64,000 bases of DNA from Pagrus major (lineage: Eukaryota > Chordata > Actinopteri > Spariformes > Sparidae), in contig NC_133230.1 of the NCBI RefSeq assembly GCF_040436345.1, positions 19,850,197 through 19,914,196 of the forward strand, in the 5' to 3' direction. The notes under the pieces are model-generated. The model made no database searches. It was not told the origin of the DNA and saw only the letters and a program-made list of their open reading frames with translations. Each line of letters starts with the position of its first letter. Position 1 is the stretch's first letter. Positions 38,221-49,199 of this stretch are shown here, piece after piece. The translations under genes and the position numbers were made by a program.

Positions 38221-39640
38221 GACAAACTCTCAGTGAAATGAAGAGAGAGAGGGAGAGAAAGAAGGAGGGAAGGGAGGATCAGCCGCCTGGAGGTCACAGG
38301 AGGAGGAAACTGAACCGACAAAATGGCCAGAAGAAACCATTGAGGGAGCTCGCCTCATCAGAGAGTTGGAGTTTGGACTTGAAGGTGATGCTGGTTTTTA
38401 TCAATGAGGACTGTGTACCTTCCTCACTCCCTGTCAACTCAGAGATGCTGACACACAGAGGCAGGAGATCTCTCTTTCACTGGATCTTATTTAATTTATG
38501 GAGCTGATGTGCGTGTTTTTTCTCCTCCGTAGACTTTTATTCCGCTACGAGCTGTTTATTTTTTGAAAGTGGAACTGCCGGCTGGCTGTTTAAGCCAAAG
38601 AAAACGAAACAAACACTTAATACAATGATTTATTTTTCAAGGTTTCAGTACGTACAATGGCATTCCTCCTACAAATAGTTTAGTTTCTCATGCTTTTACA
38701 TACGTGTTCAAAGCAAAAGGTTTTAAGCTTTTAATACAAAGTAGTCGGCAATAGGCTCTGAAATATCAGATTATTTTGGACGACAAAATGATGATGATGT
38801 CAGAAGGCGATGGAAAAACTTTCTTTGAAGCCTCAAATCTCCCATAAATCTATCAAGCAATCACTTCCTGTATATCCTCTACAGTACAGCTACACTCCTA
38901 TGACAGAACTACACAACAGGTGAGAAACAGCAGTGCACATCCGATGCAACAAAGGGATGTGGGCGAGTTTGACAGATTCCTCAGAAACACTTCAGAAATT
39001 CTCAGTGGTCCTTCAGAAATATCGCCCTCATACTCCCCAGGTTTCTTATTCATTTCTATCCAGGATTTTACTCAATGATGATGACTATTATACATTTTTA
39101 CCATCATTAGAATCAAAAACTATTCTAGTCTGTGTTACAGTGGATACAGAACTGTGCAACGAAATCTTTTCGATTTATCTTTTAAGGCTTACAAAGTTTT
39201 TTTTTGGTTGATTTATTCATTTCCTCTCTTTTTGGTTGTTTTTTTCAAAGATTTCACAACATTCATCACTGTAAAACAGACGTGAATGAGAAGGTACAGC
39301 TCCAATATAATCAGCTTGGAAATTATTTTATGATCAGAGCTCATGTGCTCTGCTGGGAATGTGAACACAGTGAAACATGTAAGAAAATGATCGTTGGCTG
39401 GTTTAAAGGTGATCACTCTCATGTGGTTTCCTGGTTCCATGGGCATGGACGGTTCTGAGCAGCACTTCTCGTACAGATTCTAGTCGAGTGCTTTTACGGA
39501 AAGGTATTGCATCATAGTAGATATAGTATATCTCCAAAAGTTTGTTCTGCACTGAAACTTGGCTTTGTTGAATGTCCAAGAATTCTATATTGTACATACT
39601 GTACATACAAGATTAAAATTTCTTCTTTATCACAACAAAC
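38221..39640 (+). other. stac: Probable 3' untranslated region of stac
   Basis: Continues from the stac stop without further coding sequence. A possible polyadenylation signal ATTAAA lies at 39612-39617, preceded by TGTACATACTGTACATAC. No AATAAA was noticed earlier in the stretch. The end point is inferred, not proved. Confidence 0.4.
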
Positions 39641-42600
39641 AAAAGCATGTTATGATGATTGTTACGGTGTCCCACATGTTTACTTTTATTGCGGTTAATT
39701 ATATAAAAACACAAACATAACAATTCATCTTTCTCCTCCTGAACGTCTTCCTTCCGTCAGAATGATTCCTGAATTTCTATCGTGGTTCTCTTCCCTCTTG
39801 TTCTTATTAATTATCCATCGATAATAAGCTCATTATTCGCTCAAGTGGGCCCCCCAAAAAGATGGTGCATCATGCAATTATGCATATTATGATGTGATTT
39901 AGATGCGAGTGAAAACAACTGGATTGTGACTCAGTTATTCTGAGTGAACCAAATCCATTTTCACAGCAAGAAAGCGGTGAAGACTGAAAATGTGGGGAGA
40001 GACGTGAAAACATATGACTATGAAGCACAGAGACGCCTTTATTTCTCAGTTTCCATACACTCTAAAAGCTCTTAATGCTAAATTTTACACTTCTTGGAAA
40101 ATCCAAATGAAATTGTCAAATGCAAGACAATTGAGGAGGATTCTTTGAGTTTTACCACAACACATTCTCAATTACACAGTCATTACGAAATTAAAATGCT
40201 GTCATAATGTTACATGTATCAATTTAGCGTGCTATTGATCATGTCTTATTATGAATATGAATGCATTAGAGCCCATCCTGATGCAAGAAAGACCAACCAT
40301 CTTCTATTAATCCTGTGTGGCATCAGTTAACTGTACATTACTGAAATGTACATGAAGATTAATGAACACAATCCAACTCCAATAGAGTTTATTAAGCAAT
40401 TGTAAAGGTATATAAATGTCAGTTGCAACTTTAGAAGAAACAATTGCTTAATAAATGGTTTATAAGACATTTAACAGAGAACATTTGTTAACAGTGAAAT
40501 AACTATTAAGCTTAATTAACCATAAACAACTATGTTGTTATAAAGTGTTACCGTTTATTTTAAGTGTTTTATGAGTGCATGCATCAGTTTTGAAATAGGT
40601 TATGCTCATATGCTCTCTGTTATGCCAGACTGACCAAAACTTAAAAACCTGATGTTTCCTCGCCTCTTCGCCTCACAGTTCAGTGAGCCTCACATTTGAT
40701 CTACCTGACCATCTGAGCAGACAATCTGTTCACCCTGCAGTCCACCATGAGAGAGATCCGCAGGTCTCAGCAGCTCCATTAACCAGCTGCCCGCATGTTA
40801 AAACTGTTGCTGGGGGCGCAGGCTATCGATAGGAGTTGAGACAGTCACAAACACTCTTTCAGTGTCTGCACTGTTTGTATACTGACACACACTCTGCCAT
40901 CACTGCAGGACGCCAGCCACGCTCAGATACTTGACTCTGGCACCGCCTGTTGGTGTATCACGACAACAGGGAAAAACAAAGCTAAAAAATCAGTATGAGA
41001 AAATAAAGCTAGATAGACGCACTTGACTTTGGAAATTACACTACATACTTCCACTGCATGAGCTGAGGTTATGTGTACACTCTTAGAAATACAAGTGCTA
41101 ACTAAAACCATGTGGGGTTCTTCGGCTTGTCCCCAAAGGAGAACTTATTTTTTGTTCCTGGTAGAACCTGTTGTAATGGTTCGCCCTGGCAACATTTTAG
41201 ATGGTCCTATCTAGAACCCAACATAAAGGGTTACACCTAGAACCCTCTGGAAAGGTTCCTCCCAGAACCCCCCTAAGAGGTTCTACAGAGAACCTTTTTA
41301 CCGTGCAATAGTCCAACCCACAACTAGAATCTAACTAATATCCAGAACCATTCAACTCTCTAAGGGCGCTAACAAGAGACGGGGTGCTAAGCAGTAGCAT
41401 TTATTTATCTGTGTAAAAGCTCAACTTTAAGCAGCACTAATCAATATTTTCATGTGAACAGTGGGACAAATAACTGAGACTGCTTTTTTTGACCAACCCA
41501 CAGATTTTTATCACTCAACTGCAGTTCCCATCGGCTCTACAGAGTTTTAATCAACCTCCACCTCAATCTTTTGGTTCTATTTCTCTACTCTTATCAATGT
41601 TGGTTTCAGCCACAGACTTAAGTACACTGTTCACTTACTGACAGACACAGTTAGCATCTAGCTGTTGAACATAGCAGAGCATTCAGCAGTAAAAGAGTCA
41701 GATATTTCCCTCAGGAGATGGTGGTGTATAACAATATATCATAATGATTAAAACAACCTTTTGTTGTTTTGCATTGCTAATGTTTTGACTTGTTAAAAAC
41801 AGGTAATTGTCTGGATTGTTTGAAGACTTCAATTTACTATTCCAACAAAAGCATTTAGTAGAAACTTGTGTGTGTGTGAACCAGGCTACATGAAGTGTGG
41901 GTCTTGACCTTAAATGTTGTTTCAGCGAAGCAGGAAGACAGACTAATAACTTGTACTTGCTGGTGGCATTTTTTACTGTCAGCAGAAAACTGATAGAGAT
42001 CTCACTGAGTGAACCTGCAAGATGACTGGGTGCATTTCCTTGCAAAGCGGAAGTAGAAGCATGCTTGTCGGACCTACAGACCTGCCCCACTATAGCGGTA
42101 AGGCTTGGGTCAGCAGGGTTTGCACATGCAAAACATCCGGATGTGGTTAAAGATAAATGTATTATTCATCAGGTTGTTTATGGAAAGGGTAAAGGCCTAA
42201 ACTGGCCATTTGACCATTGTGAAGCCATCATGTCTAGCAGGAAAATGACTCAAACATGCAAAACAATAAAGCCTCTTTCAAAGGGAAGAGAAAAGGTGAC
42301 TCGAGTGATCATGACTGATGTTTGATTGACATATAAGTTGCCTCATATAAAGCATGCTTCTGTCCACAACATTACTGAAAATAATTATATAATAATAAAG
42401 TCCTGAGGGCCGAACAGGCATCCTAATAAAAGAGAAAAACATCTGGAGCCAGAGTGTGCAACATGTTTTCTGACTACAATAATGCAAACCACAGATATGT
42501 TGCAACTTTATTTTTCTTTAGCTTCAATTTCATGTTGTGACAATGCTGTGCTTATGAGCTGGTAAGGGTTAGGCACAAAACCCACTTGGTTAGAGTCAGG

Positions 42601-42823
42601 AAAAAACATGTTTTGGCCTAAAATACCTGTTTTGATCCATAAACATGGCTGGAGATCAATATATGTTTTAAAAAAAGTATTTTATAAAAATGCTTTAAGG
42701 TTGTGTACTTGGTACAACTTATAAAAAAATTGCAGTGTTTGACTTTTTGCAAACACCAGTCTTGTGGTAAATTTAGTGCTGATCAGGTGTTTAAGCAGCA
42801 AAATAGCAGAAGCTTTAAAACGG
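39641..42823. other. Intergenic between stac and the NK-lysin cluster
   Basis: No gene found. It holds a dispersed repeat copy at about 41400-41725 and, from 41881, the left part of the segment duplicated at 45708-47104. Otherwise unique AT-rich sequence. Confidence 0.6.
41400..41725. repeat. Dispersed repeat copy (family of 30890-31490)
   Basis: Starts AGCAGCACTAATCAATATTT and includes GACAGACACAGTTAGCATCT, AGCTGTTGAACATAGCAGAG and CAGATATTTCCCTCAGGAGA blocks as in the other copies. Confidence 0.55.
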
Positions 42824-43231
42824 TATAAAAAGCCACGGAAGGAGCAGCTGAGGTCAGCTCTGATGAGACAACAAGAACGACCATGAGGCCCGCCATCAGC
42901 ATCGCTCTCCTCCTGCTCTCCGCAAGTAAGAAATCAACATTATTTACCCCATTTTCCTTTGACTTTAAGTACTTTCTGAGACATTTTTGTCTTTAAGCTG
43001 TCATCAGGTCTCTGGAGGTCCGAATTGAAGAGGAGGAGGGTTTTCCACTGAAGTTAAAACATGATGTGAGGGTGAGAGCAAACCACCACACAGAGGTGAG
43101 AAACTGTGACACACACAGCCTTAATTAATTTAAAGTTAGAAATTCAGCCCTCTTGTTACTCATGCTGCTATATGACTCATCAACATCAGTATTTTCTAAT
43201 TTCATTCTCTTTTATTAATCCAAATATTTCA
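41881..43231. repeat. Segmental duplication, copy A
   Basis: Nearly collinear with 45708-47104 (copy B), from CCAGGCTACATGAAGTGTG to CCAAATATTTCA. It includes the NK-lysin promoter, exon 1 and exon 2. Compared with copy B, copy A lacks about 43 bp near 42025. Identity looks well above 90% by eye. Confidence 0.88.
42824..42830 (+). promoter_or_regulatory. TATA box of NK-lysin-like gene 1
   Basis: TATAAAA lies 53 bp before the start codon. This leaves room for a short 5' UTR (start of transcription expected about 42855). The same box and flank are conserved in the duplicate at 46750. Confidence 0.75.
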
Positions 43232-44245
43232 GGATGCAGCTTTCCCAGGTGCCTGTAGGGGCTGTGTGTTCATCGTGTCCAAAGTGAAGGAGAAGCTGGG
43301 GAGTGATCATTCAAAGGTATCAATGCAAAATATACTTTAATACGCAGGGAAGAGGCTGACTGAGGCTGACTGGGGCTGACTGGGGCTCCCTGAAGAACAC
43401 TTGAGACACTCTATTCCTTTTGTTGTCTCTTAAACTGTCCTTATCCCACATGCATTATATCCTTTCTTCATCACAAACTCAGCTATAAGTCTTACCTTCC
43501 AATATGTCAATTTAAAGGATAAAAAAATGAAAATTCAGTTAACTTGATGTATAAGTAAATGGTAAATTAAACATGCCCATTAACTCCAAAGCTCCCTTTG
43601 ATTCTGTCATAATGTGCTATGGAAGAACATTTGTGGCTTTCTTGCAGATAAAGGTTGGGAAAATAACAAATAACATATTTTTGGGGCTGAAACAAAATCC
43701 TGTAGGATACTGTATCAAGTGTTCTTTACAGCTGACGTTCATGACCGTGGGGTCCCGAGATAAATCTGAGGGCTCACAAGATGACAGAGAGATAAGAAAG
43801 AAAAGCAAAAATTGTATTTCACAAAATCCTTATTTTATTCAACTTAATACTTTTTAAAAAAATTCTGGATACCTTTAGTTTTTCAGGGTCTCCTTTTAAT
43901 TTTTAGGTTGAACTACTCACAGCTCATGTCCTTTGTAAGAAGACAATCTGGGTAGTTCTTACATGGAAAACAACACGTATAGCAAACATCTTACAATAAT
44001 ATAATGTTTGATAAACATTTATTCTTATGATCTGACAATGTTTCATTTGTATTTCATTGAAGGACAAAATCCAACAGCTGCTGGACAAGGCCTGCAATTG
44101 GGTGAAAATTAGATTCCTCAGAATTGCCTGCAACAAGATCATGACAAAATTCAAAACCAAACTGATTAATGCCATAGAAAGCCTTGATTCTCCCAGGAAT
44201 GTATGTGTTAAACTGAAACTCTGCAAGTCACGTGTCTATAGATAG
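42883..44245 (+). CDS. NK-lysin-like saposin-B antimicrobial peptide, divergent (4 exons)
   Basis: NK-lysins are membrane-disrupting effector peptides of cytotoxic lymphocytes (family knowledge). Exons 42883-42925, 42998-43095, 43233-43316 and 44063-44245 give 135 residues with all phases fitting (1-0-0). In order: signal peptide (MRPAISIALLLLSA), an acidic pro-segment (EVRIEEEEGF), then a saposin-B domain with six cysteines in the right order (CRGC ... KACNWVKI ... IACNKI ... NVC ... LCK) and a basic middle (KIMTKFKTKL). It shares exon order and cysteine pattern with the gene at 47827 but little sequence. Exon 2 has a second possible donor, at 43072, that would drop eight codons. The protein stops six codons after the last cysteine, lacking the fifth-exon tail of the other gene. 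Expression cannot be judged, but the frame is intact. Confidence 0.83.
43317..44062 (+). other. Intron 3 of NK-lysin-like gene 1
   Basis: About 750 bp of AT-rich sequence between the two saposin-domain exons. Its GACTGAGGCTGACTGGGGCT-like triplication at 43353-43388 is a short tandem repeat. Nothing else recognised. Confidence 0.65.
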
Positions 44246-44310
44246 TTCAGAAGTGTACCAGTAATGTTTCCACTTATCCTGTGTGGATATTGTATTGTTT
44301 TTACCTTTGC

Positions 44311-44316
44311 AATAAA
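44311..44316 (+). terminator. Polyadenylation signal of NK-lysin-like gene 1
   Basis: AATAAA 65 bp after the stop codon at 44245, a typical position for a short 3' UTR. Confidence 0.75.
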
Positions 44317-44931
44317 GCTTTTCTGAATTGGCTTATTTCATCATGCAGTAATTACAAAATAAAACTCATCAGAACCATCTTGGCTTGTCTTTCTTTGGCT
44401 TGTTCCAGCAGTCACCAACTCTGGTTTGGTTGAAATAAACCTTTATTTCACAGAGTTAGATGTGATCATATCCTGGCTTCAGACGCTGGTTTTCCTCGCT
44501 GTATATCTGTAATGTATTCAGCTTGGTAAAGAGCTATTTCTCTGATCAGTCGATTGACTTAAATCTAAACCACCAGGATGAGAGCCAGGCTTTGAACCCA
44601 ATTTCACATGCTCGCCAAACTGTGCAGTTACATCTTGTGACGCAGTGGTCCAATTAAAACACTTTTTCCCATGTGCTCACATTATGAATGAAGTGGCTTT
44701 TAAACTGTGGATGAATTATTTTGAGCATCACAACAGAACAGCCATATGATTAAATAATTCTATAAGGTAATTTATACCTGGGAGGTTAAGATTTTTTTTC
44801 GCTTCATAGGAATCCAGATTTTCCCTTATTACATCACTGCCTAAATTCATATAATGCAATTACCGGTATGCAATTAATGTAATGTTTTAGGTATCTGCTG
44901 CTAACACAGTATCAGCCTCACTTGGTGTTTA

Positions 44932-45276
44932 GTCAGAGCTGGTAAATGTTTGCATTGTGACTTTAAGCATATTAGCATGCCTACATTAGCGTGTAGCTCA
45001 GAGCACAGGTATGTCTACAGCCACACAGAACTGTTAGCATGGAGGCAGACAGTCTTCTTTGTCAAACTATTTTCAAAGTCAGGGATAAACCTTCAAGCTG
45101 AAAAGGTGCGAACAACTTTCGAAGCACAAAAAAACTCACAAGCTGCTTATCATGAAATATTTGCAAAATATTTCATGATAAGCAGCTTGTGAGGTTTTTT
45201 TTTTAAAACCAGCATCACAAATACCAAAAACAACTTTTTAGCTGCATTCATATCCAAACGAGCTTTCAGCTTAAGG
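44932..45276. repeat. Segmental duplication, second block of copy A
   Basis: Collinear with 47153-47450, from GTCAGAGCTGGTAAATG to CCAAACGAGCTTTCAGC. In copy B this block directly follows the NK-lysin exon-2 block, so about 1.7 kb (including exons 3 and 4) is missing there. Confidence 0.85.
45135..45193. repeat. Perfect inverted repeat, 28-bp arms, 3-base loop
   Basis: The left arm starts CTCACAAGCTGCTTATCATG (45135-45162); the loop is GCA; the right arm is its exact reverse complement (45166-45193). A and T runs outside almost extend the pairing. The duplicate near 47340 keeps only the left arm (with one change) and AATATTT remnants. Confidence 0.93.
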
Positions 45277-45319
45277 TTGTGGAGGGCTTTTTGAGTGAGG
45301 AGGAGTATTGAAATGAATC

Positions 45320-45490
45320 CGTTATGGATTAGGGAGCCAGTGGAGTTTCTGGACAACAGGGGTGATGAGGTCACAGGTGAGCAGGCGAGCAGCAGAGTTC
45401 TGGACGTATTGGAGTTTATTTAGGAGTTTGGATGGTGTGCCATAGAGGATGCTGTTGCAGTAGTCAATATGCATCCCACTATGATCCCAC
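45320..45490 (-). mobile_element. LINE fragment, reverse transcriptase C-terminus
   Basis: On the minus strand it reads like the end of an L2/CR1-type LINE ORF2: IDYCNSILYGTPSKLLNKL, then QYVQNSAARLLT. The corresponding motif in intact elements is DYCNSLLYGLP...QNSAARLLT. Only a fragment remains, and it lies in a duplicated block shared with 49930-50110. Confidence 0.75.
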
Positions 45491-45705
45491 GCTACCTATG
45501 TCTTTTGTTTTACTTTGATTGAAAGAAGCCTAGCAGCAGAAATTACATATTGTGCCTTTAAGGATCTCTTTCAGCTTTCTTTTTATCACTGCATTTACTT
45601 TGTTGCACTTCTGTCTTGTAACTTTATTTACTTTGCTAAGTCTGTAAAGGTGAAGTGTATTTCTATATCTGTGCAGATGATATCAGTAAACGTTTGCGTG
45701 CGTGT
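45395..45705. repeat. Duplicated block shared with 49975-50310
   Basis: From GTGAGCAGGCGAGCAGCAGA to ATGATATCAGTAAACGTTTG the two stretches are almost identical. They include sequence downstream of the LINE fragment (TTGTGCCTTTAAGGATCTCT and CACTGCATTTACTTTG). This points to a segmental duplication that carried the LINE with it, not two independent insertions. Confidence 0.8.
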
Positions 45706-46749
45706 CAACCAGGCTACATGAAGTGTGTGTCCTGACCTTAAATGTTGTTTCAGTGAAGCAGGAAGACAGACTAATAACTTGTACTTGCTGATGGCATTTT
45801 TTACTGTCAGCAGAAAACTGATAGAGAACTCACTGAGTGAACCTGCAAGATGATTCACAGTGACAGCATGTCATGGTCACATAACTGCCTGCACTGTGTG
45901 CATTTACTTGCAAAGCGGAAGTAGAAGCATGCTTGTCGGGGTCGCACCTACAGACCTGCCCCGCTATAGCGGTAAGGCTTGGGTCAGCAGGGTTTGCACA
46001 TGCAAAACATCCGGATGTGGTTTAAAGATAAATGTATTATTCATCAGGTTGCTTATGGAAAGGGTAAAGGCCTAAACCGGCCATTTGACCATTGTGAAGC
46101 CATCATGTCTAGTAGGAAAATGACTCAAACATGCAAAACAATAAAGCCTCTTTCAAAGGGAAGAGAAAAGGTGACTCAAGTGATCATGACTGATGATTGA
46201 TTGACATATAAGTTGCCTCATATAAAGCATGCTTTTGTCCACAATATCACTGAAAATAATTTGGTGCTTTTAACTGCTCTGTACCATTGAAAGTAGGAAA
46301 AAACTGAGTGACTGTTAATCTTTAAGTCCTGAGGGCCGAACAGGCATCCTAATAAAAGAGAAAAGCATCTGGAGCCAGAGTGTGCAACGTGTTTTCTGAC
46401 TACAATAATGCAAACCACAGATATGTTGCAACTTTATTTTTCTTTAGGTTCAATTTCATGTTGTGACAATGCTGTGCTTATGAGCTGGTAAGGGTTAGGC
46501 ACAAAACCCACTTGGTTAGAGTCAGGAAAAAACATGTTTTGGCCTAAAATACCTGTTTTAATCCATAAACACGGATGGAGATCAATATATGTTTTTAAAA
46601 AAGTATTTTATAAAAATACTTTAAGGTTGTGCACGTGGTACAACTTATAAAAAAAATGCAGTGTTTGACTTTTTGCGAGCACCAGTCTTGTGGTAAATTT
46701 AGTGCTGATCAGGTGTTTAAGAAGCAAAATAACAGAAGCTTCAAATTGG

Positions 46750-46756
46750 TATAAAA
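46750..46756 (+). promoter_or_regulatory. TATA box of the NK-lysin pseudogene
   Basis: TATAAAA in the same context as the functional copy's box at 42824 (AAAGCCAC, GGAGCAGCTGAGGTCAG follow). It lies 59 bp before the retained ATG. It may still start transcription of a decayed copy. Confidence 0.6.
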
Positions 46757-46808
46757 AGCCACAGAAGGAGCAGCTGAGGTCAGCTCTGATGAGACAACAA
46801 GAACGACC

Positions 46809-47104
46809 ATGAGGCCCGCCATCATTTTCCTTTGACTTTAAGTACTTTCTGAGACATTTTTGTCTTTAAGTTGTCGTCAGGTCTCTGGAGCTCCGAATTG
46901 AAGAGGAGGAGAGTTTTCCACTGAAGTTAAAACATGATGTGAGGGAGAGAGCAAACCACCACACAGAGATGAGAAACTGTGACACACAGAGACTTAATTA
47001 ATTTAAAGTTAGAAATTCAGCCCTCTTGTTACTCACGCTGCTATATGACTCATCAACATCAGTATTTTCTAATTTCATTCTCTTTTATTAATCCAAATAT
47101 TTCA
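46809..47104 (+). pseudogene. NK-lysin-like pseudogene (truncated duplicate of the gene at 42883)
   Basis: Retains the start codon and the first five codons, then about 60 bp are missing relative to copy A, removing most of the signal peptide and the exon 1 donor. Exon 2 sequence follows (46872-46968), but both possible donors are mutated (GT to GA at 46945-46946, GT to AT at 46969-46970). Exons 3 and 4, which carry the saposin domain, are absent: sequence jumps from the end of intron 2 to the block homologous to 44932. No working NK-lysin can be made from it. A clean case of decay after duplication. Confidence 0.88.
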
Positions 47105-47152
47105 CACAGACATGAGAAACTGTGACACACACAGACTTGTGTCTTTTGTCTT

Positions 47153-47450
47153 GAGTCAGAGCTGGTAAATGTTTGCATTGTGACTTTAAGCATATTAGCA
47201 TGCTAACATAAGCGTGTAGCTCAGAGCACAGGTATGCCTACAGCCACACAGAGCTGTTAGCATGGAGGCAGACAGTCTTCTTTGTCAAACTATTGTCAAA
47301 GTCAGGGATAAACCTTCAAGCTGAAAACCACAAAAAAAACTCACAAGCTGCTTGTCATGAAATATTTTATAAATATTTAAAACCAGCATCACAAATACCA
47401 AAAACAACTTTTTAGCTGCATTCATATCCAAACGAGCTTTCAGCTGAAGG
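47153..47450. repeat. Segmental duplication, second block of copy B
   Basis: Collinear with 44932-45276, including the AGAGCTGTTAGCATGGAGGC stretch. The hairpin seen at 45135 is here reduced to one arm. Confidence 0.82.
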
Positions 47451-47769
47451 GAAACAACACGTCCACATAGTGTGGTTTGCATCAATTTGAAAATTACAAT
47501 ATTAATCTTCACACACATGACTGATTAGGGTTTCTCTGTCTGTGATGTGGAAAGCTTAGTGTCACAAACACTGGCTCCAACACATGTTTCCTGTGCGCTG
47601 ACTGGAATAGACAATTGTCATGGTGAGTGGGAGGTGTGGGAGGTCTTTGAGTGTGGTCTCATCAAAACCACAGACAAGTTTCTGCACGACCACCAGATAC
47701 TTTAGTTTGAATTTCCGTGTTGAAAACTTGTAGGAGTGTTTGCAGTGTAAGCCCCTCACCTCTGCCTTG

Positions 47770-47777
47770 TATAAAAG
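47770..47777 (+). promoter_or_regulatory. TATA box of NK-lysin gene
   Basis: TATAAAAG, 57 bp before the start codon at 47827. The flanks differ from those of the gene at 42883, so the two promoters are not recent copies. Confidence 0.75.
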
Positions 47778-47826
47778 ACGTAGCACCAGGCACAATGCAT
47801 TCAGAGATCACCACTCACTGCCAGCG

Positions 47827-49173
47827 ATGGAAAACTCCTCGGTCCTCCTTGTGTGCATCCTCGTGACATGTTGCGGTGGGCTACAGAGTGTTTTAATTCT
47901 ATAAAAGTTGTCTTTATCATGTAAACTATGCTTAAACATTCTGTCTCTTCACAGTCTGGACTGTCCACGGGAGAACCCTTCAGATCAACACTGATGACCA
48001 GGAGGAGGTGGACATAGAAATCTCTGGCGAGGTCGGCAAGGTAACATGGCTGCTTCAAACAATCTTATATTACAGGGATTATCAACAAAGCATCACTTGC
48101 CTGTCTGCTGCATCTCTGTATCTAAACTTGACATAGGGCCTGAAACCAATCAAAACTTTAACCCTGACTTAATTTCTTATCCCAGCCTGAACTGGCTTAT
48201 CAGATCTGATCAGTGAATATAAAATTACAGTTATTATGAGTAAAATTCCTGCATTCAAAATCTTACTTAATCTTAAAATACAGAATCAAGCTGTGTTTAA
48301 AGTATCAAAAGTACTCATTCTGCAGAAAAAAGGCCCCTGTGGTTGACGCATTATGATATTTTACTATTAGATTGTTTATTAGCTCGAGGTAAGGCTAGTG
48401 TTAACTACTTTAAATACACCTTGGGGTAGTGGTTCCCAGCCCAGTGCAGTAAACTGTAATACAACTATATATTTTGTTATGTTATAAACCATTTATTGTT
48501 CAACAACTGCTTATTTAACATTTTCCCATCACACAAAGAGTTTCCATAATATTAAGTGTTATTATTAGGACTCATCCCTGTGCTTAGTATTTAATGTAGG
48601 TGTCACTTTTATGTTTTCAGATTCCAGGCATTTGCTGGGCTTGCAAGTGGGCCTTAAAGAAGGTGAAGAAAGTCATCGGACCAAACGCCACCGCAGAGGT
48701 AAAATAACATGTCTTTAAGACTGATGGTGGAAGGCATTGTGAAAAGATCTATACTGCCATTTTTACTCTTTTATTTTTACAGACCGTGACAACAAAGTTG
48801 AATTCCGTCTGCAATGAAATCGGCCTTTTAAAGGCTCTGTGCCGCAAATTTGTGAAGGCGCACCTCGGAGAACTGATCGAGGAGCTCACGACCACCGATG
48901 ATGTGAGGACGATCTGTGTCAACACCGGAGCCTGCAAGTGAGTCACCAGACTTAACGACACACACTCCTTTACTTATACTAACTTTATTTTATTTAATTT
49001 TTTCCAGTTGTTGCTCCAAATATATAGAGAACATTTCTTATCCTGGATGACATTTGAATTATTTTGATTACTTTCCCTGTTTTTCTGATCTCTTTAGGCC
49101 AAAGGAGTTGGTGAACCTGCTCTTTTACCGAAGCGATGCGGATGCAAAATTTGAAATGATTGAATATCCCTGA
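47827..49173 (+). CDS. nkl: NK-lysin, saposin-B antimicrobial peptide (5 exons)
   Basis: Exons 47827-47875, 47955-48040, 48621-48698, 48783-48937 and 49098-49173 (phases 1-0-0-2) give 147 residues, the usual size for teleost NK-lysin. In order: signal peptide (MENSSVLLVCILVTCCG), an acidic pro-segment (INTDDQEEVDIEISGE), the saposin-B core with six cysteines (ICWACKWALKKVKKVIG ... SVCNEI ... LCRKFVKAHLG ... ICVNTGACK), and a PKELVNLLFY tail. The basic KWALKKVKK helix is the region expected to bind membranes. One N-glycosylation motif (NAT) lies after it. The product is stored in cytotoxic granules of T and NK-like cells in known fish. Intron 2 carries a dispersed repeat (about 48232-48500). 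It is a tandem relative of the gene at 42883. Confidence 0.93.
48232..48500. repeat. Dispersed fish repeat ('AAAAGTACTCATTCTGCAG' family) in NK-lysin intron 2
   Basis: Contains TCCTGCATTCAAAATCTTAC and AAAGTATCAAAAGTACTCAT followed by TCTGCAG, then a ...TATTTTACTATTAGATTG stretch. I recognise it as a common fish repeat. A related copy lies at about 51030-51260. Confidence 0.6.
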
Positions 49174-49193
49174 AATTGTGTGCATGGATGACA

Positions 49194-49199
49194 ATTAAA
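49194..49199 (+). terminator. Polyadenylation signal of NK-lysin gene
   Basis: ATTAAA 20 bp after the stop codon, followed by a short gap and an A run. This would give a very short 3' UTR. Another ATTAAA lies near 49264, so which is used is not certain. Confidence 0.5.

Larger units (their letters stand above)
45708..47104. repeat. Segmental duplication, copy B
   Basis: Collinear with 41881-43231, with a few indels. It holds the decayed NK-lysin copy and its promoter. Confidence 0.88.

Noticed and set aside
45860-46200. Overlapping open frames matching those at 42065-42325
   Set aside because: The similarity is explained by the segmental duplication upstream of NK-lysin; composition and lack of family match do not suggest coding.
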